This document shows positions 46,049-54,925 of a DNA stretch of 55,510 bases, piece after piece. Each line of letters begins with the position of its first letter. The stretch's first letter is position 1. A model generated the notes under the pieces. It did not search any database and was not told the DNA's origin. It saw only the letters and a program-made list of their open reading frames with translations. The position numbers were made by a program, and so were the translations under genes. The DNA is from Planctomycetota bacterium (GTDB lineage Bacteria; Planctomycetota; PLA2; JAEUHO01), in contig JASJAY010000006.1 in assembly GCA_030066775.1 (NCBI GenBank), positions 1 to 55,510 of the forward strand, read 5' to 3'.

Positions 46049-48439
46049 ATGGCCTACGCGCATCCGCCTCTCGACGTGCCCCGGCTCCGCTGGCGGCTGG
46101 CCCCCGACACCTTCGCGTTCGAGACGACCGCCGACGTGGAACCGATCGAGGGCGTGGTCGGCCAGGAGACGGCCGTCGAGGCGCTCTCGTTCGGGCTGGA
46201 GATCGACGCGCCGGGGCAGAACGTGTTCGTCCGCGGACTGACGGGCACGGGCCGCTCGACGCTGATCCGCCGGCTGCTCGAGACGATCCGCCCGGACTGT
46301 CCGCGCGCGCCGGATCGCTGCTACGTCCACAACTTCGAGAAGCCCGATCGCCCGATGCTGTTGACGCTGCCGCGTGGGCTGGGCGGCGACTTCCGCGACG
46401 CGATGGACGAGTTCATCCGCTTCGTGCGGATCAACCTGGCGCCGGCGCTCGGCTCGGACGTGATCAAGCAGCGCGGCCGCGACATCGAGCGCACCACGGC
46501 GAAGCGCATCGAGACGTTGACCGCTCCCTTCGACGCCGAGCTGGCCGAGGCCGGCCTGACGTTGGTGATGGCGCAGATGGGGCCGATGACGCGCCAGCTG
46601 ATCCTGCCCGTCATCGACGGCGAGCCCGCCCCGCCGGAGCGCGTCGAGGCGCTGAAGCAGGAAGGCAAGCTCACCGACGAGCAGATCACCGCGTTGCGGG
46701 AGAAGGCGGAGCACTACAGCGATCGACTCAACGCGCTGGGCCAGGAGGTCCAGAAGATCCAGCTGGAGACCCAGGAGCGGCTCAAGGCGCTCATCCAGGC
46801 GGAGGCGCGCGCGATCCTGTCGGGCCTGCTCGATCCGCAGCGGAAGCGCTACTCCGCGGAGCAGGTCCAGGCCTTCCTCGCAAGCGTGATCGAGGACGTG
46901 GTCGAGCGTGGGCTTCCGCTGCTGGGCGAGCCGGAGGCGTTCACCGAGCGCTACCGCGTCAACCTGATCGAAGGGCACGAGCCCGACGAGGCCTGCCCGA
47001 TCGTCGAGGAGATGGCGCCCTCCGTGCAGAGCCTGCTCGGCACGATCGACCGCAGCGTGGCCGATGACCAGGCGACGGTCGCACCGCACATGCTCATCCA
47101 CGGCGGCTCGCTGCTCCGCGCGGACGGCGGCTACCTGATCATCGACGCACGCGATGTGCTGAGCGAGCAGGGGGCCTGGCGCGCGCTGATCCGCACGCTG
47201 CGCAGCGGCCACATCGAGATGGTCGCGCCCGACGGGCCGGTCACCTGGCGCGTCCCGCCCATCAAGCCGCAGCCCATCCCCGTGAACGTCAAGGTCATCC
47301 TGCTCGGCGGCAGCGGGCTCTACTACCTGCTCGACGCGATGGATGCGGACTTCCCCGACCTCTTCAAGGTCCTGGCCGACTTCGACGACGTCATCGCGCG
47401 GAGCGAGCAGGCCTACAGCTACTACGCCGGCGTCCTCGCCCGCATCGTGCGCGAGGAGCGGCTCCTGCCCTTCGATCGCTCCGCGGTCGCGGCGCTCTGT
47501 GAGCACGGAGCCCGCATCGCGGGCCGGGCCGACAAGCTGACGACGCGCTTCGGTCGCCTCGCCGACCTGGCGCGGGAGGCCAACTACCTCGCGCAGAAGC
47601 GGTCGGCGGAGGCGGTCGCGGCGGACGACGTCACCGCCGCGGTCGGGCGCACCAAGCAGCGCGCCAACCTGCCCTCGCGCCGCTTCCAGGAGGCGGTGTC
47701 GCGCGGCACGATCAAGATCCACACGGAGGACAGCGCGATCGGCCAGATCAACGGCCTCGCCGTGGTCCAGGCGGGCCCGCTCACGTACGGGTTCCCCTCG
47801 CGCATCACCGCCAGCGTGGGCCCCGGACGCCGCGGCACGATCAACGTGGAAGGCGAGGCCGACATGAGCGGCCGCATCCACACGAAGGGGTTCGCGATCC
47901 TGCGCGGGCTGCTGCACAACCTGCTGCGCACCGACCACCCGCTGGCGTTCGACGCCTCGGTGGCCTTCGAGCAGAGCTACGGCGGCATCGACGGCGACTC
48001 GGCGTCGGGCGCCGAGACCGTCTGCCTGTTGAGCGCACTCGCGCGCATCCCGATCCGACAGGACCTGGCGATGACCGGCGCCATCGACCAGCACGGCAAC
48101 ATCCAGCCGATCGGGGCCGCGACGGAGAAGATCGAAGGCTTCTTCGACGTCTGCCAGGGCGCGGGCTTCACGGGCACGCAGGGCGTGATCATCCCGGAAG
48201 CGAACGTCGGTGACCTGATGCTGCGCCCCGACGTCGTGGAGGCGTGCGCGGCAGGGCGATTCGCGGTGTATGCGGTGTCGCGCATCGAGCAGGCGATCGG
48301 CTTGTTCACCGGACTCGAGCCGGGCATTCCCGACGCCGACGGCCACTATGCACCGGACACCGTGCTCGGGCAGGTGGTGACGCACGTCGAGCGTCTGTGG
48401 GAGCAGGGCCGACCGCACCAGAACGGCGGCGTCGAGTAG
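46049..48439 (+). CDS. Lon-like ATP-dependent protease (AAA_32 / LonB type)
   Basis: A 796-residue cytoplasmic protease. '[21 protein letters not shown]' is the Walker A region with Arg in place of the usual Lys, as is common in this AAA_32 subfamily. A helical middle region (~170-290) is followed by the second half of the ATPase ('[21 protein letters not shown]', '[36 protein letters not shown]'), a lid domain, and the C-terminal Lon protease domain with Ser651 in 'GDSASGAE' and Lys694 in '[11 protein letters not shown]', 43 residues apart as in classical Lon. Degrades unfolded or regulatory proteins. ATG 46049 preferred; GTG 46016 is an extension. Confidence 0.9.
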   Translation: MAYAHPPLDVPRLRWRLAPDTFAFETTADVEPIEGVVGQETAVEALSFGLEIDAPGQNVFVRGLTGTGRSTLIRRLLETIRPDCPRAPDRCYVHNFEKPDRPMLLTLPRGLGGDFRDAMDEFIRFVRINLAPALGSDVIKQRGRDIERTTAKRIETLTAPFDAELAEAGLTLVMAQMGPMTRQLILPVIDGEPAPPERVEALKQEGKLTDEQITALREKAEHYSDRLNALGQEVQKIQLETQERLKALIQAEARAILSGLLDPQRKRYSAEQVQAFLASVIEDVVERGLPLLGEPEAFTERYRVNLIEGHEPDEACPIVEEMAPSVQSLLGTIDRSVADDQATVAPHMLIHGGSLLRADGGYLIIDARDVLSEQGAWRALIRTLRSGHIEMVAPDGPVTWRVPPIKPQPIPVNVKVILLGGSGLYYLLDAMDADFPDLFKVLADFDDVIARSEQAYSYYAGVLARIVREERLLPFDRSAVAALCEHGARIAGRADKLTTRFGRLADLAREANYLAQKRSAEAVAADDVTAAVGRTKQRANLPSRRFQEAVSRGTIKIHTEDSAIGQINGLAVVQAGPLTYGFPSRITASVGPGRRGTINVEGEADMSGRIHTKGFAILRGLLHNLLRTDHPLAFDASVAFEQSYGGIDGDSASGAETVCLLSALARIPIRQDLAMTGAIDQHGNIQPIGAATEKIEGFFDVCQGAGFTGTQGVIIPEANVGDLMLRPDVVEACAAGRFAVYAVSRIEQAIGLFTGLEPGIPDADGHYAPDTVLGQVVTHVERLWEQGRPHQNGGVE

Positions 48440-48504
48440 CGCGGGACGCATCCGGCGAGCTTGGATTCCCGGGCAAGTTTCACTCGGGTCTCACTCTGTC
48501 TTCA

Positions 48505-48707
48505 TGGCCGCGTGGTTCTCTACGCGCGCGGTCGGGGCACCCAGAACCTGCCACCCTCTGTCGGGTCCCGAACCGCGAGCCAACGGGAGCATCCGGAAGA
48601 CGGACGCTCTCCCTCCCAGTACTCCTGCCACAGCGGTCCGCTTCCCTGACGGACCACCCCCGCGAGATCCCCGGCCGGCGTGAGCCGCCCGGGGATCTAC
48701 TTTTGTT
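48505..48707 (+). ncRNA. Structured RNA candidate: sRNA or uppP leader
   Basis: A closing stem joins CGCG-TGGTTC (48509-48518) to GGACCA-CCCC-CGCG (48651-48664). Inside are an 11-pair hairpin (48527-48537 with 48566-48577, one bulge), and a hairpin GGGAG...CTCCC with inner TCCG/CGGA (48585-48613). GGTCCG (48635-48640) can alternatively pair with CGGACC (48650-48655), which breaks the closing stem. An intrinsic terminator follows at once. I could not match it to 6S, SRP, tmRNA or RNase P motifs. Either an independent small RNA or a switch-like leader for uppP. Confidence 0.5.
48665..48707 (+). terminator. Intrinsic terminator 85 bases before uppP
   Basis: AGATCCCCGG (48665-48674) pairs with CCGGGGATCT (48689-48698); the top is GGC-GTGA-GCC. 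AC-TTTT-GTT follows. It ends the RNA candidate, or long Lon-gene transcripts. Confidence 0.8.
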
Positions 48708-48776
48708 CGCGCGCTGGATGGCAGTCGACGTGGGCGGTGCCGGGAAGGAAACGCAAGCAGCACGAACGCACGGCGG

Positions 48777-48782
48777 TACCTT
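48777..48782 (+). promoter_or_regulatory. -10-like hexamer TACCTT, leaderless context
   Basis: Ends 8 bases before the uppP GTG at 48791. Confidence 0.4.
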
Positions 48783-48790
48783 CGCGCAGC

Positions 48791-49597
48791 GTGTCGTTGA
48801 TCGAAGCCCTCGTCCTGGCTGTGCTCCAGGGACTGACCGAGTTCCTGCCGGTCAGCTCCTCGGGGCATCTCGTGATGGCCGCGGAGCTGACGCAGCTCCC
48901 GCTCCGGGGCAGCGAACGCGAGGCGTTCTTCGTGCTCCTCCACGCCGCCTCGCTCTTGGCCGTGCTCGTCTACTTCGGGCGGGAGATCGTGCGGCTGCTG
49001 TCGAGCGCCGACCGCGGTCGGGCGCTGGTCGCGATTGGCATCGGGTGCGTGCCGGCCGGGCTGGTCGCGCTGGCGCTCAAGGCGTCGGGCAGCACAGCGC
49101 TGTTCGAGACGCCGTGGGTCGTCGGCGTGGCGTGGATCGCGACCGCGGCCCTCCTATTCGTCACGCGGCGCGTCGGGCGCGGCAGCTGGGGCCCCTTCGA
49201 GCGCGGGTTCGGGCGCGGGGTCGGCTTCCTGCTGCTGGTCGGGCTCGCCCAGGCCGTGGCCATCGTGCCCGGCATCAGCCGCTCGGGCGCGACGATCGCG
49301 GTTGCGCTCCTCGCAGGCATGCACCGCGAGGAGGCGTTCCGCTACAGCTTCTTCATGGCGCTGCCGCTCATCGCGGCGGCCCAGGTGATCGAGCTCGAAG
49401 CGCTCGGACCGGTGGTGGACGCGGCGTCGGGCGGCGTGCTGGCGATCGCCTTCGGGGCCTGCTTCCTGGTCAGCGTGGCGAGCCTGTGGGTGCTGGCGAA
49501 GATGGTGCGCGGCGGCCGCCTGGCCTGGTTCGCGCCGTACTGCCTCGTCGCAGGTCTGGTCACCCTGGTCCTCTGGGGAACCGGAACCCTCTCCTGA
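48791..49597 (+). CDS. uppP: Undecaprenyl-diphosphatase (UppP/BacA)
   Basis: Integral membrane phosphatase that recycles undecaprenyl pyrophosphate to the monophosphate carrier for peptidoglycan and polysaccharide synthesis; overexpression gives bacitracin resistance. The two catalytic signatures are intact: 'LQGLTEFLPVSSSGHL' near the N-terminus and 'VPGISRSGATIAVALLAGMHREEAFRYSFFMALP'. With 268 residues and about eight membrane segments it has family length. GTG 48791 starts directly at the first conserved helix and follows a -10-like hexamer by 8 bases; no Shine-Dalgarno is present. Confidence 0.95.
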   Translation: MSLIEALVLAVLQGLTEFLPVSSSGHLVMAAELTQLPLRGSEREAFFVLLHAASLLAVLVYFGREIVRLLSSADRGRALVAIGIGCVPAGLVALALKASGSTALFETPWVVGVAWIATAALLFVTRRVGRGSWGPFERGFGRGVGFLLLVGLAQAVAIVPGISRSGATIAVALLAGMHREEAFRYSFFMALPLIAAAQVIELEALGPVVDAASGGVLAIAFGACFLVSVASLWVLAKMVRGGRLAWFAPYCLVAGLVTLVLWGTGTLS

Positions 49598-49623
49598 CCG
49601 AAGGCCCCCGGCCGCCTCACCCC

Positions 49624-49629
49624 TAGAAT
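49624..49629 (+). promoter_or_regulatory. -10-like hexamer TAGAAT, leaderless context
   Basis: Ends 6 bases before ATG 49636, the first gene of the four-gene ABC operon. No Shine-Dalgarno. Confidence 0.5.
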
Positions 49630-49635
49630 GCCGGC

Positions 49636-50967
49636 ATGCCCCGCGCCGTCCGCTTCCTCCCGCTCGTGATCGCCCTGCTGGGCGTCTTGGTGTTGCCGCG
49701 GAGCGCCGGTGCCCACCCCCACTCCAAGCCGCCCCCGATGAGCCTCGACTTCACGATGCTCGAGTCGTCGATCGCGGTGCAGCTCTTGATCGAAGTCGCC
49801 CTCGCGGAGGACTGGATCGGCGAGGCGTGGTACCAGCCGGAGGATCCGAACGACCCCGAGGCCGTGGGCGCGCTCACCAAGGCGCTGCTCGCGCGGTTCA
49901 AGTTCACGATCGACGACGCGCCCGTCGAGCTGAAGGGCACCAACGTGGTGACGCTGGCGTCGTTCAGCATGGCCGGCGAAGAGGAAGGGGCCGAGACCCT
50001 CAAGCTCGAGCTGGAGGGGAAGGTCGCGGCGCCCGCACAGCGCATGCACCTCGTGTGGACGGACTTCAGCGGCATCGTCTGGGAAGACAAGATCGAGTTC
50101 CCCGTGATGGTGGAGGCCGATCGCGTCGCGGACTCGGCGCTGCTCTCGCCGGAGGAGCCCGTCTTCAGCTGGCGGCGCCGCCCGCCGGAGTTCGACTGGG
50201 CCCAGCCGATCGCCTCCGTCAGCGCCCCACCGCCTCCGAAGTGGTCGGTTCCCGTCGCCTCGCTGGGCCTCGCCGCCGTTGGGCTGCTCGTGCTGCTCGG
50301 GCTCGGCCTGCGCGGTGCGCCGATGCGCACGCGTGCGCTGGGCGCCGGCGCGTGCCTCGCCCTCGGCGCCGTGCTGATCCCGGTCGGCGCCCTGCGGCTC
50401 GAGACGGAGCCCCTCTGGGGCGAGCAGACCGTGCTGCCCTCCACCGCGCAGGCCGAGAAGATCTTCGGCACGCTGCACAAGAACATCTATCGCGCGTTCG
50501 CCGATCCGGGCAAGGAGGAGACCGAGCGCGAGCGCGAAGAGCGCATCTACCGCGAGCTCGCGACCTCGGTCACACCGGACCTGATCGATCCGCTCTTCGT
50601 CGAGATCCTCGAGAGCCTCGTGCTGCGCAACGAGAACGGCGTCGTCTGCCACGTCGAGAAGGTCGATCGGCTCGAGGGCGCCGTCGCGTTCCCCGCGGAG
50701 GCGTGGGCGCAGCACTTCCACGTCGACTGGCACTGGCGCGTGCTCGGCTCCATCACCCACTGGGGGCACAGCCACCGGCGCGCAAACGTCTATCGGGCCC
50801 GATATCTCGTCCAGCACGACGGCGGCTCGTGGCGCATCGCCTCGATCACGGTGAAGGAGCATCGCCGCATCGAGGAGGACGCCGACGGGGAGCTCACGCG
50901 TGAGCTGATCCTGCTGGAAGAAGGCGAAGGCGACGAGGGCCCGTCACCGGAGGACGAGTTCAAGTGA
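49636..50967 (+). CDS. Membrane protein of unknown function with AHPH mature N-terminus, heading an ABC operon
   Basis: A 443-residue protein. After a signal peptide ('RFLPLVIALLGVLVLPRSAGA') the mature protein begins HPHSKPPP, like periplasmic components of metal-transport systems (DUF1007-type proteins also start AHPH). Residues ~28-180 form a β-rich exposed domain, two membrane helices follow ('VPVASLGLAAVGLLVLLGLGLRG', 'RALGAGACLALGAVLIPVGAL'), and the C-terminal ~170 residues are exposed with 'HFHVDWHWRVLGSITHWGHSHRRANVYRARYLV' region rich in His. The His clusters suggest metal contact. It overlaps the ATPase gene by four bases (GTGA). No family was recognised with confidence; a role as an accessory to metal transport is inferred from context. 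Confidence 0.65.
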   Translation: MPRAVRFLPLVIALLGVLVLPRSAGAHPHSKPPPMSLDFTMLESSIAVQLLIEVALAEDWIGEAWYQPEDPNDPEAVGALTKALLARFKFTIDDAPVELKGTNVVTLASFSMAGEEEGAETLKLELEGKVAAPAQRMHLVWTDFSGIVWEDKIEFPVMVEADRVADSALLSPEEPVFSWRRRPPEFDWAQPIASVSAPPPPKWSVPVASLGLAAVGLLVLLGLGLRGAPMRTRALGAGACLALGAVLIPVGALRLETEPLWGEQTVLPSTAQAEKIFGTLHKNIYRAFADPGKEETEREREERIYRELATSVTPDLIDPLFVEILESLVLRNENGVVCHVEKVDRLEGAVAFPAEAWAQHFHVDWHWRVLGSITHWGHSHRRANVYRARYLVQHDGGSWRIASITVKEHRRIEEDADGELTRELILLEEGEGDEGPSPEDEFK

Positions 50968-51650
50968 GCGAGCGGCTCGTCGACGTCGACGGCCTGCGCG
51001 CAGGCTACGGCGAGGGCTTCGAGCTCCACGTCCCGGCGCTGCACGTCGAGGCCGGGGAGACGGTGGCGCTGATCGGGCCCTCGGGGTGCGGCAAGACCAC
51101 GCTCTTGAACGTCATCGCCGGCATCCACGTGCCGACGGCCGGCCATGTTCGCGTGGGTGACCTCGAGCTCTTCGGCAGCACGTCCCGCGCGCCGGACGCC
51201 GCGCGCCGTCGCTTCCGCATCTCCCGCATCGGCCTCGTGTTCCAGGCGTTCGAGCTGCTCGACCACCTCTCGGTACGCGAGAACATCCTCCTGCCCTTCT
51301 TCGTGAACACGGCCCTCGAGCACACGCCGGCCGTCGATGCCCGGCTGGCGACGATCGCCGAGCGCCTGGGCATCGCCGCCTACCTGGCGCGGCATCCGCA
51401 GGCCCTCTCCCAGGGCGAGCGCCAGCGCGTCGCCATCGCGCGAGCGCTGGTCACCGACCCCGCGCTGCTCCTCGCGGACGAGCCCACGGGCAACCTGGAC
51501 CCGGACACGGGCGCACGCATCCTCGATCTACTCTTCGACGCCGTGCGCGAGCACGAGGCGACGCTGGTGATGGTCACGCACGACCACGGCCTGCTCGATC
51601 GCTTCGATCGCGTGGTCGACCTCATGGCCGTGGGCACGGAGGCGGCATGA
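50964..51650 (+). CDS. ABC transporter ATP-binding protein (LolD/MacB type)
   Basis: A 228-residue ATPase. Walker A 'GPSGCGKTTLL', Q-loop 'VFQAFELLDHLSVRENILLPF', signature 'LSQGERQRVAIARAL', Walker B 'LLADEPTGNLD' and the switch His in 'VMVTHDHGLLDRFDRVVDL' are intact. 'ADEPTGNLD' and 'QxFeLLdhLtvrENi' are typical of the LolD/MacB/FtsE class that works with FtsX-like permeases in mechanotransmission, extraction or export rather than import. GTG 50964 and the downstream ATG 51647 both overlap neighbouring stops, so it is co-translated with the flanking genes. Confidence 0.93.
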   Translation: MSERLVDVDGLRAGYGEGFELHVPALHVEAGETVALIGPSGCGKTTLLNVIAGIHVPTAGHVRVGDLELFGSTSRAPDAARRRFRISRIGLVFQAFELLDHLSVRENILLPFFVNTALEHTPAVDARLATIAERLGIAAYLARHPQALSQGERQRVAIARALVTDPALLLADEPTGNLDPDTGARILDLLFDAVREHEATLVMVTHDHGLLDRFDRVVDLMAVGTEAA

Positions 51651-52810
51651 GCGGCACGCTGCGCCTCGCCTGGCGGTACCTCACCTGGCACCGCACCCGC
51701 AGCCTGATCCTGGTGCTCTGCATCCTGCTCACGCTCCTGCTGCCGTTCGCCGTGACCATGCTCGTCGACGTGTACGGCGCCCGCTTTCGTGCGCGCGCGA
51801 CCGCGACCCCGTACGTCGTCGGTGCCCCGGGCAGCCGGTACGACCTCGTGCTCAGCGCGCTCTACTTCAAGGGCCAGGTCCGCACGCCCTCGACGATGGC
51901 GGAGGTCGAGCGCGCCGGACGCGACGGGCTGGCGGTCGTGGTGCCGCTGCACGTAGGCAGCCGCGCCGAGGGACACCCCCTCGTGGGCACGAGTCACGAC
52001 TACGTGCGACTCCGCGGTCTCCGCACCGCGGCGGGGCGCTTCGCCCAGATGCCCGGCGAGTGCGTGCTCGGCGCGAAGGCCGCCGCGGACCTCGATAAAG
52101 GCGTCGGGGCCAAGGTGCTCACGGACACGGAGAGCGTCTACGACTTCGGCCTCGCCTACCCCATCCGCATGCGCGTCGTCGGCGTGCTGGCGGAGACCGG
52201 AACCGCCGACGACCGAGCCATCTTCACCGATCTCGACACCGTCTGGATCATGCTGGGCTTCGGCCACGGGCACGAGGCACCGGACCAGATCGACGCCGAC
52301 AGCACGAGCGGCGTGAAGGACGGCACGCACCAGCTCAACCCGAAGACCCACCTCTACACGGAGATCACGCCGGAGAACGTGGACTCGTTCCACATGCACG
52401 CCGAGCCCGAGAACCTGCCCGTGACCGCGATGATCGTGAATCCGCGCGACGGGAAGGCGCGTACGTTCCTCAAAGGACGGTACGCGGTGTCGAAGACGGG
52501 GCAGCTGATCGAGCCGGTCGAGGTCGTCGACGAGCTGCTCGAGTTCGTGTTCCAGCTCAAGGCGTTCTTCGACGCCAACGTCGTGCTCGTGACCGCCGCC
52601 ACGATGCTCTTCCTGGCGCTCGTCGTGCTGCTTTCCGTCCGCGTGCGCCGCGCCGAGATCGAGACCCTGTTCAAGATCGGCTGCGCACGATTGACCGTGT
52701 TCCGGATGCTCGCGTTCGAGCTCGCGATCGTCGTCCTGCTCGGTGCCGTCCTTGCCGCCGGCCTCGCCTGGTTCGGCACGCAAGTGCTGCTCAGCGACTT
52801 CCTGCCCTGA
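51647..52810 (+). CDS. ABC transporter permease (MacB/FtsX-like)
   Basis: A 387-residue permease: one N-terminal helix ('LRLAWRYLTWHRTRSLILVLCILLTLLLPFAVTMLVDV'), a large periplasmic domain (~40-290) and three C-terminal helices ('VVLVTAATMLFLALVVLLSVRVRRAEIETLFKIGCARLTVFRMLAFELAIVVLLGAVLAAGLAWFG' region in pieces). Residues 'RRAEIETLFKIGCARLTVFRMLAFEL' are the FtsX/MacB coupling segment. It is shorter at the C-terminus than many homologues. Its ATG overlaps the ATPase stop by four bases. Confidence 0.88.
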   Translation: MSGTLRLAWRYLTWHRTRSLILVLCILLTLLLPFAVTMLVDVYGARFRARATATPYVVGAPGSRYDLVLSALYFKGQVRTPSTMAEVERAGRDGLAVVVPLHVGSRAEGHPLVGTSHDYVRLRGLRTAAGRFAQMPGECVLGAKAAADLDKGVGAKVLTDTESVYDFGLAYPIRMRVVGVLAETGTADDRAIFTDLDTVWIMLGFGHGHEAPDQIDADSTSGVKDGTHQLNPKTHLYTEITPENVDSFHMHAEPENLPVTAMIVNPRDGKARTFLKGRYAVSKTGQLIEPVEVVDELLEFVFQLKAFFDANVVLVTAATMLFLALVVLLSVRVRRAEIETLFKIGCARLTVFRMLAFELAIVVLLGAVLAAGLAWFGTQVLLSDFLP

Positions 52811-52829
52811 CCCAACGAGGAGCCCCCCC

Positions 52830-53750
52830 GTGCTGCGCCGTTCGACCTGCCTCCTGCTGCTCCTGCTCTTGACCGCCGGATGCGGAGACGGGCCCGGGAA
52901 TCAAGCACGCGCCCCCCGTGCGATCCCCCACGTCTACACCGCGTTCCATCCCATGACCTGGGTCGTCGAACGCATCGCGGGGGACAAGGCCAAGGTCTTC
53001 TGCCCGCTGCCGCCCAAGGCGGACCCGCGGATCTGGCGACCCACGCCCGAGATCGTCGCGCGCTACCAGGACGACGCCGATCTGATCGTGCTCCACGGCG
53101 CGAAGCTCGAGGCCTGGACCGCCCTCCGCAGCCTGCCCCGGGCGCGGCTCATCGACACGAGCAAGGCGCTCGGGGACCGGCTCATCCAGCGCAAGAACGC
53201 GGTGAAGCACACCCACGGGGGCGTCGAGCACACCCATGTCGACGTCGACGAGCACGTCTGGCTGGATCCGCAGCTGCTCAAGCGTCAGGCCGAGGCCGTG
53301 CGGAACGCACTGCGCGATCGGTATCCGGCGCACGCGGCCGCCTATGAAGCCGGCTACGAGGCCATCGCGAAGGACCTCGACGCCCTCGACGCGGCGTTCC
53401 GCGCGTTGGGTGGGCTACAGGACGGCGACTGGATCTACGCCGCCCATCCCACCCACGCCTACCTTGCGCAGGCCTACGGCTGGCGCTTCGTGGACGTGGA
53501 TCTCGATCCCGTCGTGCCGCCGTCCGCGGAGGAGCTCGCTTCGCTGGCCAAGTCGGTGCGGTTCAAGCCGGGGCGCGCCCTGTGGTGGGAGCGCGCCCCG
53601 TCGGAGGCCGTGGCGAACGCAATCCGCGAGAAGACCGGGCTCGACAGCCTCGTCTTCTCACCCGGCATCGCGAAGTCGGAAGAGGGCGGCGACTACCTGG
53701 CCGTCATGCGCGCGAACCTCGAGCGCGTGAAGCCGGTCTTCGCCAAGTGA
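52830..53750 (+). CDS. ZnuA/TroA-like metal-binding lipoprotein
   Basis: A 306-residue lipoprotein ('LLLLLLLTAGCGDG') of the cluster A-I family that binds Zn(II) or Mn(II). 'HVYTAFHPMTWVVERIAGDKAKVFCPLPPKADPRIWRPTPEIVARYQDADLIV' region corresponds to the N-lobe ('v..s..pl...v..iagd...v..l.p.g.dpH...ps'), but the first usual His (DPH) is replaced by 'DPRIWRP'. A His-rich loop 'KHTHGGVEHTHVDVDEHVWLDP' provides 'DEHVWLDP', the conserved second ligand motif. 'IYAAHPTHAYLAQAYGW' and the C-lobe helix follow. GTG 52830 has GAGGAG at 8 bases. It belongs to the operon with the exporter-type ABC genes, an unusual partnership. Confidence 0.87.
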   Translation: MLRRSTCLLLLLLLTAGCGDGPGNQARAPRAIPHVYTAFHPMTWVVERIAGDKAKVFCPLPPKADPRIWRPTPEIVARYQDDADLIVLHGAKLEAWTALRSLPRARLIDTSKALGDRLIQRKNAVKHTHGGVEHTHVDVDEHVWLDPQLLKRQAEAVRNALRDRYPAHAAAYEAGYEAIAKDLDALDAAFRALGGLQDGDWIYAAHPTHAYLAQAYGWRFVDVDLDPVVPPSAEELASLAKSVRFKPGRALWWERAPSEAVANAIREKTGLDSLVFSPGIAKSEEGGDYLAVMRANLERVKPVFAK

Positions 53751-53760
53751 GCGTCCGCGG

Positions 53761-54840
53761 CTAGCGGACCGCGCGCAGGTAGGCGTCGATCGTCTCGCCA
53801 TCGGACGAGCGGACCGTCTTGCGATCCGGACCGACGCCGATCCGCGTCACGCTCTTCGCCGGCTCGCCCTTCTCCAGGTACGTCTGAAGGGCCTCGCTAC
53901 CGGAGCGGAACACCCACAGCCGACCGTCGTCGCCGAACACGGCGAAGCCCGGGCGACCGTACTTCCAGGCGTCGGCGTAGGAGCTGAGCACCTCGCCTTC
54001 GGCGCCACGGATCGTCTTGCCGTTCGGGCCGGCACCGATGCGCGTGACGCTCTTCGCCGGCTCCCCCTTCGTGAGGAAGGTCTCGAGCGCATTGCTGCCC
54101 GTCTTGAACACCCACAGGCGACCCTCGGCCTCGTACACCGAGAAGCCGGGACGGCCGTAGAAGCCCGACTGGCTCCGGCCCCCCTCGTTCATCGAGGTGA
54201 GCGGCGCCGGGGCGGGCGTCGAGCCCAGGCCCCAGGCCTTGCGGTACGCGTCGAGCACCTCGCTCTCGGCGCCACGCAGCGTCTTGCCGTCCGGGCCGGC
54301 ACCGACCTTGGTCACGCTCTTCGCGGGCTCGCCCGTCTCGAGGTAGCTCGTGAGGTTCTCGCTGCCGAGCTTGAAGACCCAGAGGCGGCCGTCCTCGCCG
54401 AAGACCGCGAAGCCGGGCTTGCCGTACTTCACGGCGTGCACGTAGCTGTCGATCACGTCACCGTCGGCACCGCGCACGGACATGCGGTCCGGACCAACGC
54501 CGATCTTGGTCACGCTCTTCGCGGGCTCGCCCTTGGCGCGGAAGGTGTCGTGCGCCTTGCTGTTCACCTTGAACACCCAGAGGCGGCCGTCTTCTTCGTA
54601 GACCGCGAACCCGGGCCGGCCGAAGCGGCTGGACATCGCCTTGACGTCCGCGGACGCGGGCTCGGCGGCCGGCATCTTGGCCATCGGCTCCATGGTGCCC
54701 CCGGCCTCCATGGCCGGCGCGTCGGCGGTGCCGCTGGCGCTTGCGCGGCGCTCCTCGGCGGCGGAACGCGAGTAGCAGCCACCCAGCACGAACCCTGCGG
54801 TCGCGAGCAGGGCGAACGCCGTCATCCAACGAGAACTCAT
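53761..54840 (-). CDS. Lipoprotein of four tandem ~65-residue repeats
   Basis: A 359-residue lipoprotein (lipobox 'VLGGC') of unknown function. After a Glu/Ala/Met-rich linker, one unit is repeated four times: 'YGRPGFAVFGDDGRLWVF' then a ser/leu-rich helix, 'KGEPAKSVTRIGAGPNGKT', 'RGAEGEVLSSYADAWK'. Variation between copies is small (e.g. FAVYEEDGRLWVF, FAVFGEDGRLWVF, FSVYEAEGRLWVF). Units 2 and 3 are separated by a ~17-residue Pro/Ser linker. Each unit looks like a β-hairpin plus helix; a four-bladed or beaded array on the envelope is possible. I recognise no family. ATG 54840 follows AGAGGAA. It lies convergent with the ZnuA-like gene (10 bases apart) and downstream of pstB, on the same strand. 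Confidence 0.8.
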   Translation of the reverse strand: MSSRWMTAFALLATAGFVLGGCYSRSAAEERRASASGTADAPAMEAGGTMEPMAKMPAAEPASADVKAMSSRFGRPGFAVYEEDGRLWVFKVNSKAHDTFRAKGEPAKSVTKIGVGPDRMSVRGADGDVIDSYVHAVKYGKPGFAVFGEDGRLWVFKLGSENLTSYLETGEPAKSVTKVGAGPDGKTLRGAESEVLDAYRKAWGLGSTPAPAPLTSMNEGGRSQSGFYGRPGFSVYEAEGRLWVFKTGSNALETFLTKGEPAKSVTRIGAGPNGKTIRGAEGEVLSSYADAWKYGRPGFAVFGDDGRLWVFRSGSEALQTYLEKGEPAKSVTRIGVGPDRKTVRSSDGETIDAYLRAVR

Positions 54841-54925
54841 ACCGTCTGTTCCTCTCTCGGCCGGCTGCGCATCGTCAGCGCGGCAGTCCTGATCGTGTGG
54901 TCGTCTCGAAGCCCTGCCCGGCTCC

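Larger units (their letters stand above)
48440..48790 (+). other. 351-base non-coding region between Lon-like protease and uppP
   Basis: The longest gene-free stretch of the window. It holds no convincing ORF but several strong stem-loops and an intrinsic terminator (separate entries), then about 85 bases leading to the uppP promoter. Confidence 0.6.

Noticed and set aside
48505..48710. 6S, SRP or tmRNA gene
   Set aside because: Signature motifs (GGAAGGAAGCAG of SRP, tRNA-like end of tmRNA) are missing and internal hairpins form a multiloop rather than the 6S rod.
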